From: an uncultured Prochlorococcus sp.
GTDB taxonomy: Bacteria > Cyanobacteriota > Cyanobacteriia > PCC-6307 > Cyanobiaceae
Direction: 5' to 3'
NCBI GenBank assembly: GCA_902600395.1
Contig: CACKJL010000001.1
Span: 6,890-70,889 of the forward strand
DNA: 64,000 nt
The position numbers and the translations under genes are program-made. Position 1 is the stretch's first letter; every line of letters begins with the position of its first letter. Below the pieces are notes generated by a model that worked only from the letters and a program-made list of their open reading frames with translations, ran no database searches and had not been told where the DNA came from. This document shows, one piece after another, positions 20,730-31,296 of this stretch.

Positions 20730-22088
20730 TCATGAATTAAAAGATACTTTCATAAGTGGTTTTCTCAGATCAGAAATAAATCCTTGCCAATTTATTTTTT
20801 CTTTTTCAAAAGCTTTTTCAACAATTTTCTCAGAATTTTTCTTTATAAAATCCAAATCAGGTTCTTCTACTCCTCTTGTTATTGCCATAAAATCAGCCAA
20901 AGAACTTGATACTACTCTTGTTAAATAAGCAGCACTGACAGCCTGAAATGTTCCAGAAACAAGCCAATTTGGTCCATGTAATTTTGTTATGCCAATTAGA
21001 GTTTGTCCACTCCATTCAATAACTCCCTGAGCAATTGCCGTCTTTAAAATCTCTTTGGAAACTTTATCTAAAATTTCAGGAGACCAATTACATCCCCATA
21101 TAGACTTAATTTCTTTAATCATTAATGAATTTAGTACTGTCATTGCCATAACATCAATTGATGGGATAGGAGATAAGAAAACAGTTGTCGCGACGAGAAT
21201 TTGATTTTTTCTTTGTATACCTTTTAACTGTATTCTTCTTATCCCTTCAATTTCAGATTGCCAGGCAACATGTAGTTCTTTCAAGAGCCTTTTTTTTGTA
21301 TTTTCAATATTTTTAGATGAACTTATGAAAAACTTCCTTAACGAAAAAGGTATATTTGTTATTTCATTCTTATTCAAATCAAAAGTAATAATTTTATTTA
21401 CAAAGTCACTTGAAATTTGCGACTTTAGATCTTCTATCTGATTTTTGGCTTCTATTTTGTTGGGAGTTAAAGCCACCAACCAGATTGGCATATTTTTAGG
21501 AAACTTTTCCAGCCATAAAAAATCATTCGCCGACAAAGGCAAGTTTATAAAATAAAAGATTGCATCACTCTTCAAAGCTTCTTCTGGAATAACTTGAGAA
21601 GAATTGTATTTAGGCAGTTTTTCGTATAAATCAAAGTCAAACTTATCTACCTTAAAATGACCTTCTAAAACAGACAGACAACTTTGATAATCTTTTTGTC
21701 CAATGCAACTTATTTTTTCTTTTTCAAATCTATTAAGAATCGATTCAAGTGTTTTTTGTCTTTTTGAATTCTGTTTTTCTAATTCATTTGTTGCTTCAAA
21801 TTCTTCAAAAAAATTTAAATCTTCATTACATAGATTTATCCAACCGTCTAAATTATTTGGCTCATTAAATTTAGGCTTATCATTCTTCAAGTAAAAATAT
21901 CCCCCCAAACACAACGCAAAAAATCCTATTGAGCCTCCTGCGAAATGAATTAGGTCACTGACGAACCATTCCCCAAAACCTAACATTAATAGAATAATAA
22001 TAAGATTTTTTTTCGGAAACTTTATGAAATCCTTTAAAAGGTTCTCTTTACTAATATCAAACACAATACTTTGTTTTTCTAAATTCAT
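20730..22088 (-). CDS. DUF697 (YcjF-like) membrane protein
   Basis: A predicted membrane protein of 452 residues. The C-terminal third is DUF697-like: LVATTVFLSPIPSIDVMAMTVLNSLMIKEI and an alanine-rich ITRGVEEP tail. Two hydrophobic stretches near residues 25-65 suggest anchoring. The middle resembles a degenerate small-GTPase-like region but I see no clear P-loop. I prefer the ATG at 22086-22088; an in-frame TTG at 22116-22118 would add ten residues. It lies 20 bases upstream of the metal-binding lipoprotein on the same strand, so it may share its transcript. Function unknown. Confidence 0.78.
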   Translation of the reverse strand: MNLEKQSIVFDISKENLLKDFIKFPKKNLIIILLMLGFGEWFVSDLIHFAGGSIGFFALCLGGYFYLKNDKPKFNEPNNLDGWINLCNEDLNFFEEFEATNELEKQNSKRQKTLESILNRFEKEKISCIGQKDYQSCLSVLEGHFKVDKFDFDLYEKLPKYNSSQVIPEEALKSDAIFYFINLPLSANDFLWLEKFPKNMPIWLVALTPNKIEAKNQIEDLKSQISSDFVNKIITFDLNKNEITNIPFSLRKFFISSSKNIENTKKRLLKELHVAWQSEIEGIRRIQLKGIQRKNQILVATTVFLSPIPSIDVMAMTVLNSLMIKEIKSIWGCNWSPEILDKVSKEILKTAIAQGVIEWSGQTLIGITKLHGPNWLVSGTFQAVSAAYLTRVVSSSLADFMAITRGVEEPDLDFIKKNSEKIVEKAFEKEKINWQGFISDLRKPLMKVSFNS

Positions 22089-22173
22089 TTTAATGCAAGT
22101 TATGAATGAGAAAAGCAAAATTTCATAAGTCGTTAATCAAAAGATAAAAAATTAAGGCTTTTCAAAAGACTTA

Positions 22174-22200
22174 TTGCATAACAAGATGCTAAGTTAATAG
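22174..22200 (+). promoter_or_regulatory. possible sigma-70-type promoter of the Arg/Gly-rich gene and trpS
   Basis: A TTGCAT at 22174-22179 and TAATAG at 22195-22200 are separated by 15 bases, slightly shorter than ideal, and lie 30 bases before the ATG at 22230. The region between the divergent DUF697 gene and this gene must hold a promoter. The assignment is by eye in AT-rich DNA, where chance matches are common. Confidence 0.3.
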
Positions 22201-22229
22201 ACTATTTAAATAACTTAAGAAACATCAAG

Positions 22230-22646
22230 ATGTCTAATTCAAATTTCAGCAATAATCCTGGACAAGAAAATTATAGAGGTCGTTCTAACAATGAAAGATC
22301 TAATTTCAGAGATAGATCGGGCGGCAGAAGAGATGGAGGAGGATTCCGCATAAGATTGAGTGATAACGAAATGAAAGCTGTTAAATCAATACAAGAGGTC
22401 TTTCAATTGAGATCTACCGTAGCAGTTCTCGGTTTCTCTGTTAGAACACTTAGCGAAATGATCAAAGACGAAAAATTGATTGAATCAATCACAGAATATG
22501 CAAAAAATAATAAAAACTCTTCTCCGAATAGACAATCACAAAATTCTTATGAAGAAAAAACAGCACCTGACCCTTTTGCAAGACCTGTAAAAAGTACATC
22601 TACTGAAGAGATCCAACCTAGCGAAGTAGAAGAGGATGGCAAATAA
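22230..22646 (+). CDS. small Arg/Gly-rich protein overlapping trpS, unknown function
   Basis: A 138-residue hydrophilic protein. Residues 16-43 are rich in Arg, Gly, Asn and Ser with RGG/RDG-like clusters, as seen in disordered RNA-binding tails. Residues 44-87 form a compact, probably folded core (FRIRLSDNEMKAVKSIQEVF, then LRSTVAVLGFSVRTLSEMI). The C-terminal tail is acidic and low in complexity. I do not recognise a named family. It overlaps the start of trpS by 11 bases in another frame, so translation of the two is likely linked. An RNA-related role is a guess from composition and context. Confidence 0.75.
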   Translation: MSNSNFSNNPGQENYRGRSNNERSNFRDRSGGRRDGGGFRIRLSDNEMKAVKSIQEVFQLRSTVAVLGFSVRTLSEMIKDEKLIESITEYAKNNKNSSPNRQSQNSYEEKTAPDPFARPVKSTSTEEIQPSEVEEDGK

Positions 22647-23652
22647 AAAAAGAATTCTTTCTGGAGTTCAACCAACTGGTGATTTACATATTGGGAATTG
22701 GCTTGGGGCCATAAATAATTGGGTTACGCTTCAAGAGCAATATGAAACATTTCTATGTGTAGTTGATTTGCACGCAATCACAGCTTCATATAATCCCAAA
22801 GAATTGTCTCAAAACACTATCTCTACTGCAGCTTTGTACGTCGCTTGTGGAATAGATCCCAATATATGCTCAATTTTTGTCCAAAGTCAGATTTCTGCAC
22901 ATTCAGAACTTTGTTGGATATTAAATTGCATGACCCCAATAAATTGGATGGAAAGAATGATTCAATTCAAAGAAAAATCCATACAACAGGGGAATAATGT
23001 ATCCATTGGATTATTTGACTATCCGATCCTAATGGCGGCAGACATTCTTCTATATGAAGCTGACTTTGTACCAGTAGGTGAGGATCAAAAACAACATCTT
23101 GAACTTGCCAGAGATATTGCACAACAGAGAATTAATGCCAGATTTAGTAAGGACAAAAATATTTTAAAAATCCCTCAACCAATAATCATGAAGAGTGGAT
23201 CAAAAATAATGAGTTTAATTGATGGTTCAAAAAAGATGAGCAAAAGTGATCCTAATGAAGGCAGTCGTATTAACTTATTAGATGCTCCTGAAGTAATAAC
23301 GAAAAAAATAAAAAGAGCAAAAAGTGACAGTTTTATAGGAATTGAATTTAACAACCCTGAGAGACCAGAATCTAAAAATCTTTTGATGATTTATTCAATA
23401 TTATCTGGCAAAGAGATTTCTCAATGTGAAAATGATTTCTCAGAGACTGGATGGGGGACATTTAAAAAATTAATTACAGAACAACTTATTGAATCACTAG
23501 AACCTATTCAGAAAAAATATAAATTATTAATTAATGATCCCTATCAATTAAATAAAATCCTTGATGAAGGGAGGGAAAAAGCTGAAGATTTAGCAAATCA
23601 GACTTTAAAAAGAGTTAAATCAAAATTAGGATTCTTTAAAATGGAGAAATAA
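22636..23652 (+). CDS. trpS: tryptophanyl-tRNA synthetase
   Basis: Class I aminoacyl-tRNA synthetase of 338 residues that charges tRNA-Trp. The HIGH-type signature is PTGDLHIGNWLG (13-24) and the KMSKS loop is at 200-204. GEDQKQHLELARD (148-160) is the conserved central motif. The ATG at 22636 is inside the end of the preceding gene, with GAGG directly upstream. It is followed by thrS after 3 bases, making a synthetase pair. Confidence 0.97.
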   Translation: MANKKRILSGVQPTGDLHIGNWLGAINNWVTLQEQYETFLCVVDLHAITASYNPKELSQNTISTAALYVACGIDPNICSIFVQSQISAHSELCWILNCMTPINWMERMIQFKEKSIQQGNNVSIGLFDYPILMAADILLYEADFVPVGEDQKQHLELARDIAQQRINARFSKDKNILKIPQPIIMKSGSKIMSLIDGSKKMSKSDPNEGSRINLLDAPEVITKKIKRAKSDSFIGIEFNNPERPESKNLLMIYSILSGKEISQCENDFSETGWGTFKKLITEQLIESLEPIQKKYKLLINDPYQLNKILDEGREKAEDLANQTLKRVKSKLGFFKMEK

Positions 23653-23655
23653 AGT

Positions 23656-25572
23656 ATGCCAATAATTACCTTACCTGATGGTTCAAAAAAGGTTTTCGAA
23701 AAATCTGTAACTATTCTAGAAATTGCCCAGAGTATAGGCGCTGGATTAGCTAAAGCAACAATTGCAGGGAAAGTAAATGATGTTCTTCTTGATGCAACTA
23801 TTCCTATAAGTAGAGATTCCAAAGTTGTAATTATCACATCAAAAGATAAAGAAGGAATTGAAATAATAAGACATTCATTTGCTCACCTTATTGGTCATGC
23901 AGTTAAACAAATTTACTCTGATATTAAGATGGCGATTGGTCCTGTTATTGAAGATGGTTTTTATTATGATATTTTTTCTGAATATAGATTTACTCCTGAA
24001 GATTTAATAAAAATCGAAAACAGAATAAATAAATTAATAAGAACGAACTATGACGTTGAAATATTACAAGTTTCTAAAGAAGATGCAATTAAAACTTTTA
24101 AAGAAAGAGATGAGACTTTTAAATTAAGAATTATTGAAGAAATTCCTGAAGAAGGGCTTATAAATTTGTACAAACACGAAGAATATATCGATATGTGTAG
24201 AGGGCCTCACGTACCCAATACTAGACATTTGAGACACTTTAAATTACTTAAATTATCAGGTTCATACTGGAGAGGTAATAGTGAGAATGAATCATTACAG
24301 AGAATATATGGAACTGCATGGGCAAAAGAAAAAGAACTCAAAGATTATTTAACAAGAATTGAAGAAGCGGAAAAAAGAGATCATAGAAAACTTGGTAAAA
24401 AACATTCACTATTTCATATACAAGAAGAATCTCCAGGAATGATTTTTTGGCATCCAAATGGATGGACAATTTACCAAGTACTGGAAAAGTACATAAGAGA
24501 AATACTCAAAAAAAATGATTATTTAGAAATCAAAACCCCACAAGCTGTTGATAAATCTCTTTGGGAAAAATCCGGTCATTGGGAAAAATTTAGAGACGAT
24601 ATGTTCACTACAGCATCAGAAAATCGAACATATGCAATTAAACCAATGAATTGTCCATGCCATATACAAGTTTTTAATCAAGGTTTAAAAAGTTATAAAG
24701 ATTTACCTATTCGCCTTGCTGAATTTGGTTCTTGTCACAGAAATGAACCTTCTGGTGCACTGCATGGCTTAATGAGAGTAAGAAACTTTACTCAAGATGA
24801 TGCACACATATTCTGCACAGAAGAGCAAATTCAAGAGGAGGTATCAACTTTTATAGATCTTGTTTTCGAGGTTTATAAAACTTTTGGTTTTGATGAAATC
24901 ATTATCAAATTATCAACCCGTCCTGAAAAAAGGGTAGGTAGTGAAGAGATTTGGGATAAATCAGAGGAGGCTCTTACCAAAGCTCTCGATAATAAGAACC
25001 TAAAATGGGAACTCCAACCAGGAGAAGGGGCTTTTTATGGTCCAAAAATAGAATTCTCCTTAAAAGATTGTCTTAATAGAGTCTGGCAATGCGGCACTAT
25101 TCAGGTTGATTTCTCAATGCCTATTAGATTGGATGCAACTTATGTAGATATTGATAATGAGAAAAGAAATCCAGTTATGCTTCATAGAGCAATTTTAGGA
25201 TCCTTTGAGAGATTTATAGGAATCTTAATTGAACAATATGAGGCAAAATTCCCAATTTGGCTTGCACCTTATCAAATAATTTTATTGAGCATTACAGATA
25301 GAAATATTGAAAAGTGTTCAAAGTTTAATGAATTAATAAATAATAATGGTTACCGATCAAAAGTTGATGTTAGGAATGAAAAAATAGGATATAAAATAAG
25401 AGAGGCAACTCTCGGGAGAGTTCCTTTAATTGCAGTTATTGGAGATAAAGAAGAGGAAATTGATTCAGTCGCTTTAAGAGCTTTAGATGGAACAAACTTA
25501 GGAATTTTCGACCTACCTAATCTATACAAATTAATGAATGAATTAATAGAAAAAAAAGGGAGAACAAAATAG
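23656..25572 (+). CDS. thrS: threonyl-tRNA synthetase
   Basis: Class II synthetase of 638 residues, full length. Domain order is an N-terminal TGS domain ([25 protein letters not shown]), the editing domain with [15 protein letters not shown] and the later CRGPHVPNT, the catalytic core with the zinc-cysteine context [12 protein letters not shown] and motif 2 [20 protein letters not shown], motif 3 [19 protein letters not shown], and the C-terminal anticodon-binding domain (PYQIILLSI onward). The editing domain appears intact. It begins 3 bases after trpS and is followed by glk after 10 bases. Confidence 0.97.
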   Translation: MPIITLPDGSKKVFEKSVTILEIAQSIGAGLAKATIAGKVNDVLLDATIPISRDSKVVIITSKDKEGIEIIRHSFAHLIGHAVKQIYSDIKMAIGPVIEDGFYYDIFSEYRFTPEDLIKIENRINKLIRTNYDVEILQVSKEDAIKTFKERDETFKLRIIEEIPEEGLINLYKHEEYIDMCRGPHVPNTRHLRHFKLLKLSGSYWRGNSENESLQRIYGTAWAKEKELKDYLTRIEEAEKRDHRKLGKKHSLFHIQEESPGMIFWHPNGWTIYQVLEKYIREILKKNDYLEIKTPQAVDKSLWEKSGHWEKFRDDMFTTASENRTYAIKPMNCPCHIQVFNQGLKSYKDLPIRLAEFGSCHRNEPSGALHGLMRVRNFTQDDAHIFCTEEQIQEEVSTFIDLVFEVYKTFGFDEIIIKLSTRPEKRVGSEEIWDKSEEALTKALDNKNLKWELQPGEGAFYGPKIEFSLKDCLNRVWQCGTIQVDFSMPIRLDATYVDIDNEKRNPVMLHRAILGSFERFIGILIEQYEAKFPIWLAPYQIILLSITDRNIEKCSKFNELINNNGYRSKVDVRNEKIGYKIREATLGRVPLIAVIGDKEEEIDSVALRALDGTNLGIFDLPNLYKLMNELIEKKGRTK

Positions 25573-25582
25573 TTTCGAATAG

Positions 25583-26617
25583 ATGAATTTTCTGGCTTGT
25601 GATTTAGGAGGTACCAAGGTTTTATTGGGAATATTCGAAAGAGTAATAAATGATGATTCGCCTAAATTGTTATTCAAAAAGAAATATATATCTTCTGATT
25701 GGAATTCTTTTGAACTTATTCTAGAAGATTTTCTTAAAAATGAATGCAAAAATATTAATCATCCTTCTTCTGCATGTTTCGCCGTAGCTGGCCCTTTATC
25801 TAACAACAACGCAAAAATCATTAACTTGTCATGGAACATTTCTGGAAATGCTTTACAGAGGAAATTTAATTTTAAAAGCTGCGAGCTAATAAATGATTTC
25901 GCTGTACAGATTTATGGAATACCTTTTTTAAAAAAAAATCAATACTCCACTATCCAAAATGGATCCAATTCTGAAGGTGCCAATAATGATTTGCATACCA
26001 TTGTTGGAGCTGGAACTGGCTTGGGGATTTCGAGAGGACTAATATCAGGGAAAAAGGTAAAAGTTTTAGCTAGTGAAGGTGGTCATGTTGAGTTCTCCCC
26101 AAAGTCAATATTAGAATGGGAATTGAAAATTTGGCTTAAGAATTACCTAAAAGTTGAAAGGATATCTTGTGAAAGAATTATTAGCGGCACAGGTTTATCA
26201 AGAATTGCCGAATGGCGACTAAGCAAACCTGATGCCCAAAACCATCCTCTACAACAATATTTAAAAAAAATTAAAATTTTTGATACTGCGAGAAAAGAAC
26301 TACCTGAAAAAATTTGCAACCTCTCTAAAGAAGGGGATCAGCTAATGATTGAAGTTGAGAGGATTTGGTTAGGCGCTTATGCCTCTTTATTGGGAGATGT
26401 TGCTCTTCAAGAATTGTGTTTTGGCGGGTTATGGATTTCTGGAGGAACAGCATCAAAACATTTCAAAAACTTTAAATCAGATTTATTTTTAAAACAATTT
26501 TTCGACAAGGGAAGATTAAAAGATATTCTTAAAACAATACCTGTGAAAGTTATTTTAGATGAAGAGTTTGGACTTTTTAGTGCAGCCTGCAGAGCCAAAA
26601 TGCTTTTAAAAACTTAA
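25583..26617 (+). CDS. glk: glucokinase
   Basis: Predicted ATP-dependent glucokinase of 344 residues in the bacterial Glk family. The phosphate-binding motif CDLGGTKVLLGIF is at 6-18, the substrate loop LINDFAVQIYGIP near 100-112, VGAGTGLGISRG near 142-153, and EGGHVEFSP near 165-173. These order as in E. coli Glk. It would feed free glucose or glycogen breakdown products into central metabolism. It lies 10 bases after thrS and 9 bases before thrB, an arrangement without an obvious pathway logic. Confidence 0.92.
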   Translation: MNFLACDLGGTKVLLGIFERVINDDSPKLLFKKKYISSDWNSFELILEDFLKNECKNINHPSSACFAVAGPLSNNNAKIINLSWNISGNALQRKFNFKSCELINDFAVQIYGIPFLKKNQYSTIQNGSNSEGANNDLHTIVGAGTGLGISRGLISGKKVKVLASEGGHVEFSPKSILEWELKIWLKNYLKVERISCERIISGTGLSRIAEWRLSKPDAQNHPLQQYLKKIKIFDTARKELPEKICNLSKEGDQLMIEVERIWLGAYASLLGDVALQELCFGGLWISGGTASKHFKNFKSDLFLKQFFDKGRLKDILKTIPVKVILDEEFGLFSAACRAKMLLKT

Positions 26618-26626
26618 AAACAAAAA

Positions 26627-27574
26627 ATGTCTATTCCTGAAGTAGGTAAAAAAATAAGGGTAACAGTGCCTTCCACAACTGCAAATTTAGGGCCTGGATT
26701 CGATTGTCTTGGAGCAGCATTAGATTTGTATAATGAGTTTATTTTTACAAGAATTGAAGGTGGTGGAGATAGATTTGATTTAATAATGGAAAGTACAGAT
26801 GGGAATCATTTAAGAGGAGGACCTGAAAACTTAGTTTTTAGAGCAGCTCAGAAAGTATGGGAAAGCGCAAATATGGATCCTTTTGCACTTGAAGCAAGAG
26901 TTAAGTTGGCAGTACCACCTGCACGCGGGCTTGGAAGTAGTGCTACAGCAATAGTTGCTGGATTAATCGGAGCAAATGCAATAATGAACTCTCCATTGTC
27001 CAAAGAAAAACTTCTTGAACTTGCTATTGATATAGAAGGTCATCCTGATAATGTGGTTCCCTCTCTTCTGGGTGGGCTTTGTTTGACAGCCAGGTCTTCT
27101 TCTCAAAGATGGAGAATCATTAGATGTGATTGGCACGATTCAATTAAAGCTGTTGTGGCGATACCTGCAATTCGTCTAAGCACAAGTGAAGCAAGAAAGG
27201 TTATGCCCAAGAATGTACCTATATCTGATGCAGTGACAAATATGGGGGCACTTACTTTGTTATTAAATGGCTTAAAAGCAGGTAATGCGGAACTTATAAA
27301 AGAGGGAATGTTTGATAAGCTACATGAACCCTATAGATGGAAACTTATTAAGGGTGGATTAGAAGTTAAAGATGCCGCACTAAATGCAGGCGCTCTAGGA
27401 TGCGCAATTAGTGGGGCTGGGCCAAGTATCTTAGCTTTGTGTAAAAAAGAAAATGGTAAAAACGTCAGTCAAGCCATGGTGAAAGCATGGGAGAAATCAG
27501 GTGTAGCGAGTAGAGCACCGTTCTTAAACGTTCAAACAACGGGTAGCCAATCTAGCACTATCTCCGGTAAGTAG
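26627..27574 (+). CDS. thrB: homoserine kinase
   Basis: GHMP kinase of 315 residues that phosphorylates homoserine on the way to threonine. The ATP-binding loop is PPARGLGSSATAIVAG (97-112), with the N-terminal PSTTANLGPGFDCLGAAL and the C-terminal GCAISGAGPSILAL loop. The length fits the family. The ATG lies 9 bases after glk. It is followed by about 79 bases and then ndhD, so ndhD may have its own promoter. Confidence 0.95.
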   Translation: MSIPEVGKKIRVTVPSTTANLGPGFDCLGAALDLYNEFIFTRIEGGGDRFDLIMESTDGNHLRGGPENLVFRAAQKVWESANMDPFALEARVKLAVPPARGLGSSATAIVAGLIGANAIMNSPLSKEKLLELAIDIEGHPDNVVPSLLGGLCLTARSSSQRWRIIRCDWHDSIKAVVAIPAIRLSTSEARKVMPKNVPISDAVTNMGALTLLLNGLKAGNAELIKEGMFDKLHEPYRWKLIKGGLEVKDAALNAGALGCAISGAGPSILALCKKENGKNVSQAMVKAWEKSGVASRAPFLNVQTTGSQSSTISGK

Positions 27575-27575
27575 T

Positions 27576-27603
27576 TTTACTTAGACATTTTTAATGTTAT
27601 AGT
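27576..27603 (+). promoter_or_regulatory. possible promoter of ndhD
   Basis: A weak -35-like TTTACT (27576-27581) and a TATAGT -10 (27598-27603), 16 bases apart, lie about 50 bases before the ndhD ATG. The gap of 79 bases after thrB is one of the larger spaces in this compact run, which supports a start site here. The assignment is by eye only. Confidence 0.33.
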
Positions 27604-27653
27604 CTCAAGCTAGAACAACTTCAACTAGAATAAAAAAATTATTCATTACATAA

Positions 27654-29195
27654 ATGAATTTAGAATCTTTTCCTTGGCTATCTTCTATTGTTTTACTGCC
27701 TTTAATTGGGGCATTAATAATGCCTTTCTTGAGTTCAAAAGAAGGAGAAGATAATACACTCCCAAGAAATTTCTCATTAAGTTTTTTGTTTATAGATTTT
27801 TTACTAATAATCGGGGTCCTTTTTCAGAAATTCAATACTTCAGATAGCTCTTTGCAACTGGTAGAAAGAGCTTCCTGGTTACCCTCAATAGGCTTAGAGT
27901 GGTCTCTCGGTGTAGACGGGTTATCTGCTCCTTTAGTCGCTTTGAGTGGATTAATTACATTTTTATCAGCTGCGGCAAGTTGGAAAATTAAAAAGAAATC
28001 TAATCTATATTTTGCTCTTTTATTAGTGCAAGCCTCAGCACAAGCATTAGTTTTCCTTTCTCAAGATTTCCTATTGTTTTTCTTGGCATGGGAACTTGAA
28101 TTGGTTCCGGTATATCTTCTTATTGCTATTTGGGGAGGGAAGAAGAAATTATATGCGGCCACAAAATTTATTCTTTATACAGCTTTAGCTTCTCTATTAA
28201 TACTGATAAGTGGTCTAGCACTCGCTTTGAATGGTGATACTTTTACTTTAAATATTACCGATTTAACCAATAAACATGTAACAGGGAGCCTAGCTTTATT
28301 ATCTTATTTAGGATTTTTAATTGGTTTTGGAGTAAAACTTCCTATCTTTCCATTGCATACTTGGTTGCCCGATGCACATGGAGAAGCTAATGCTCCAGTT
28401 TCAATGTTACTCGCTGGAATACTCTTAAAAATGGGAGGTTATGCCCTCTTAAGATTCAATGTTCAAATATTACCTGAAGTACATCTTCAAATTGCACCTG
28501 CTTTAATTATTCTTGGAATCATTAATATAATTTACGGAGCTCTAAATGCATTTGCCCAAGATAATGTTAAAAGGAGAATTGCATGTAGCTCTGTGAGTCA
28601 TATGGGTTTTGTTCTATTAGGGATTGGAGCAGTAGATGCTTTAGGTATAAGCGGAGCGATGCTCCAAATGATTAGTCACGGACTTATAGCTGCAGCTATG
28701 TTTTTTGTTACGGGTTCATTCTATGAAAGAACAAATACTCTTTCAATACCAAATATGGGCGGTTTGGCAAAGGTCTTGCCAATAACTTTTGCTTTTTTCT
28801 TGACAAGTTCCTTGGCCTCTCTAGCCCTGCCCGGGATGAGCGGATTTATAAGTGAAATAACTGTATTTTTAGGAATCACTAGCCAAGAAGGGTTCAGCTC
28901 TATATTTAGATCGATAACTATTCTTATTTCAGCTATAGGTTTAGTTCTAACACCAATATATCTACTATCAATGTGTAGAAGAGTATTCTTTGGCCCTAGA
29001 ATTCCTGCACTAGCTACAGTTAAAGAGATGAATGGTCGAGAATTGACGATTGGGTTCAGCTTATTGTTGCCTACTTTGGTGATAGGTTTTTGGCCAAAAA
29101 TCGCAATTAATTTATATGAATCTTCAACAAATGCTCTCAGTCAGCAGCTCACTCTAGCTAAGTTAGTTGGGTTAATACCAACTTTAGTTAATTAG
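27654..29195 (+). CDS. ndhD: NAD(P)H-quinone oxidoreductase subunit 4 (NdhD)
   Basis: Proton-pumping membrane subunit of the cyanobacterial NDH-1 complex, related to Nuo M. It has 513 residues with about 14 hydrophobic helices. Conserved features include [14 protein letters not shown] (about 80-95), [14 protein letters not shown] with the key membrane glutamate near 142, [20 protein letters not shown] near 235-255, and [17 protein letters not shown]-1 subtypes carry different NdhD paralogues (respiration, cyclic flow or CO2 uptake); the sequence alone, without alignment, does not tell which this is. Confidence 0.93.
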   Translation: MNLESFPWLSSIVLLPLIGALIMPFLSSKEGEDNTLPRNFSLSFLFIDFLLIIGVLFQKFNTSDSSLQLVERASWLPSIGLEWSLGVDGLSAPLVALSGLITFLSAAASWKIKKKSNLYFALLLVQASAQALVFLSQDFLLFFLAWELELVPVYLLIAIWGGKKKLYAATKFILYTALASLLILISGLALALNGDTFTLNITDLTNKHVTGSLALLSYLGFLIGFGVKLPIFPLHTWLPDAHGEANAPVSMLLAGILLKMGGYALLRFNVQILPEVHLQIAPALIILGIINIIYGALNAFAQDNVKRRIACSSVSHMGFVLLGIGAVDALGISGAMLQMISHGLIAAAMFFVTGSFYERTNTLSIPNMGGLAKVLPITFAFFLTSSLASLALPGMSGFISEITVFLGITSQEGFSSIFRSITILISAIGLVLTPIYLLSMCRRVFFGPRIPALATVKEMNGRELTIGFSLLLPTLVIGFWPKIAINLYESSTNALSQQLTLAKLVGLIPTLVN

Positions 29196-29208
29196 ATTAT
29201 TTTAATAG

Positions 29209-31296
29209 ATGGATACCTCAATTTTTAAATATGGAGAATTACCTGAATTTAAAAAATTTACTCCCGAAAACTTAAGTAAGCAATTTCCAGTTGTACTACA
29301 AGAGATAACTGAAGAATTTAAAAAAATAGAGAAAAATTTATCTAATTATTTAATTCAAAATGATTTAAATTGGGATAATGTAATAAATCCTTTAAATGAA
29401 GTCAATGAAATTCTTAGATGGAGTTGGGGAGTAATAAGTCACCTTAATGCTGTAAATAATTCTGAAAGTTTAAGAGATATATATTCAAAATTTCTTCCAG
29501 AGATTATTAGCTTGAGTAATAAATTTGGGCAAAGCAAAATAATTTACAACTCTTTAGTCAAGCTTAAAGAGACAAATAACTTTGATCAAATAAAAAACAG
29601 AATTTTAGATAAAGAAATTCTTGAGATGCAACATAAAGGAATTTCCCTACAAAAAAATGATCAAGAAGAATTTAACAAAATTTCCGAAAAACTTGGGAAG
29701 CTGTCAACCGAATTCAGTAACAATGTTCTTGATGCCACTAACGAATGGTTTTTGATATTAAAGAAAAAATCTGAAGTCGATGGTCTTCCTGAACGAGTAC
29801 TTGAATTGATGGCAATTTCTGCTCACAATCACCTAAAAAAAGGTGCAGAAGTTGATATCAAAAATGGGCCTTGGAAATTAAGTCTAGATATTCCAACATA
29901 TACTTCATTTATGACATTTGCGACTAACCGTAACCTTAGAGAAAAACTATATAAGGCATTTGTCGGTAGAGCATCTCAAGGAGAAAAAAATAATTCTCAA
30001 ATCATTGAAGATATATTATCTCTAAGAACTAAACAGGCTAATCTTCTTGGTTACAAAAGTTGGGCGGAACTAAGTTTGTCAACGAAAATGGCGAAAGAAA
30101 TTAAAAATGTTGAAAATCTTTTAGAAGAATTGAGAGAACCCGCATTCAAAACCGCAAAAATTGAATTAGAAACGCTTGAAAAGTTTTCTAAAGATAATGG
30201 TTTTCCTAAATCCCAGAATATTGAGCCATGGGATATTAGTTATTGGTCTGAACTCCTTAGAAAGGAAAAGCTCAATTTGGATCAAGAGTCTTTAAGACCA
30301 TGGTTCCCACTAAATGATGTTTTGAAAGGTTTATTTAAACTAAGTGAAAAGCTTTTTGAAATTAAAGTTGTCGAGGCAACCGATGAGGCACCTCTTTGGA
30401 ATGATGACGTTTTATTTTTTAATATCCTCAATAAAGAAGATAACAAAATAGCGTCCTTTTACCTCGATCCATATTCGAGGCCTGAATCAAAGAGAGGAGG
30501 GGCTTGGATGGATGAATGTTTGAATAAAAACAATGTTGGCAAAAAGACCCTTCCTGTAGCTTATCTCGTTTGTAATCAGACCCCACCATCAAAAGATAAA
30601 CCGAGTTTAATGAGTTTTGAAGAAGTTCAGACACTCTTCCATGAATTTGGTCATGGTCTTCAACACATGCTTACCACTGTAAATTTTCCTCAAGCAGCTG
30701 GAATCAACAACGTTGAATGGGATGCGGTCGAACTTCCAAGTCAATTTATGGAAAACTGGTGTTTTCATAAAAATACTCTTATGAATATTGCTAAGCACTA
30801 TAAAACTGGAGAAAAACTATCCGACGAGAATTTTGAGAAACTCCTAAAGAATAGAACTTTTAATTGCGGAATGGCAACTCTTAGACAACTACATTTTGCA
30901 ATTACAGACCTCAGATTGCACAGTAGTATTGATAAAAACAAAGATAAAACAGCAGATGAGATAAGAAGAGAAATTGCAAAACAAACTACTGTTATTGAAC
31001 CCATTCAAGAAGATCAATTTCTTTGTTGTTTTAGTCATATATTCGCAGGCGGATATTCTGCAGGATATTACTCATATAAATGGGCTGAAGTACTAAGTGC
31101 CGATGCATTTTCAATGTTTGAAGAAGCTGATCTAGAAAACTCTGAAGATTTAAAGTTAATAGGGAAAAAATTCAAAGATACAATACTTAGCTTAGGTGGG
31201 AGCTTATCTCCTTTAGACATATTCAAACTATTCAGGGGCAGAGAGCCACAAACAGATTCCTTAATAAGACACTTAGGCTTATCTGGTGCTACATAA
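29209..31296 (+). CDS. prlC: oligopeptidase A-type M3 metallopeptidase
   Basis: Cytosolic zinc peptidase of 695 residues that degrades short peptides such as released signal and transit peptides. The zinc motif HEFGH lies at about 478-482, and the third ligand Glu is in WDAVELPSQ (about E508). The sequence FSHIFAGGYSAGYYSYKWAEVLS near the C terminus is typical of M3 enzymes. The ATG lies 13 bases after ndhD. The 3' end overlaps the convergent lipase-like gene by 8 bases. Confidence 0.94.
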   Translation: MDTSIFKYGELPEFKKFTPENLSKQFPVVLQEITEEFKKIEKNLSNYLIQNDLNWDNVINPLNEVNEILRWSWGVISHLNAVNNSESLRDIYSKFLPEIISLSNKFGQSKIIYNSLVKLKETNNFDQIKNRILDKEILEMQHKGISLQKNDQEEFNKISEKLGKLSTEFSNNVLDATNEWFLILKKKSEVDGLPERVLELMAISAHNHLKKGAEVDIKNGPWKLSLDIPTYTSFMTFATNRNLREKLYKAFVGRASQGEKNNSQIIEDILSLRTKQANLLGYKSWAELSLSTKMAKEIKNVENLLEELREPAFKTAKIELETLEKFSKDNGFPKSQNIEPWDISYWSELLRKEKLNLDQESLRPWFPLNDVLKGLFKLSEKLFEIKVVEATDEAPLWNDDVLFFNILNKEDNKIASFYLDPYSRPESKRGGAWMDECLNKNNVGKKTLPVAYLVCNQTPPSKDKPSLMSFEEVQTLFHEFGHGLQHMLTTVNFPQAAGINNVEWDAVELPSQFMENWCFHKNTLMNIAKHYKTGEKLSDENFEKLLKNRTFNCGMATLRQLHFAITDLRLHSSIDKNKDKTADEIRREIAKQTTVIEPIQEDQFLCCFSHIFAGGYSAGYYSYKWAEVLSADAFSMFEEADLENSEDLKLIGKKFKDTILSLGGSLSPLDIFKLFRGREPQTDSLIRHLGLSGAT

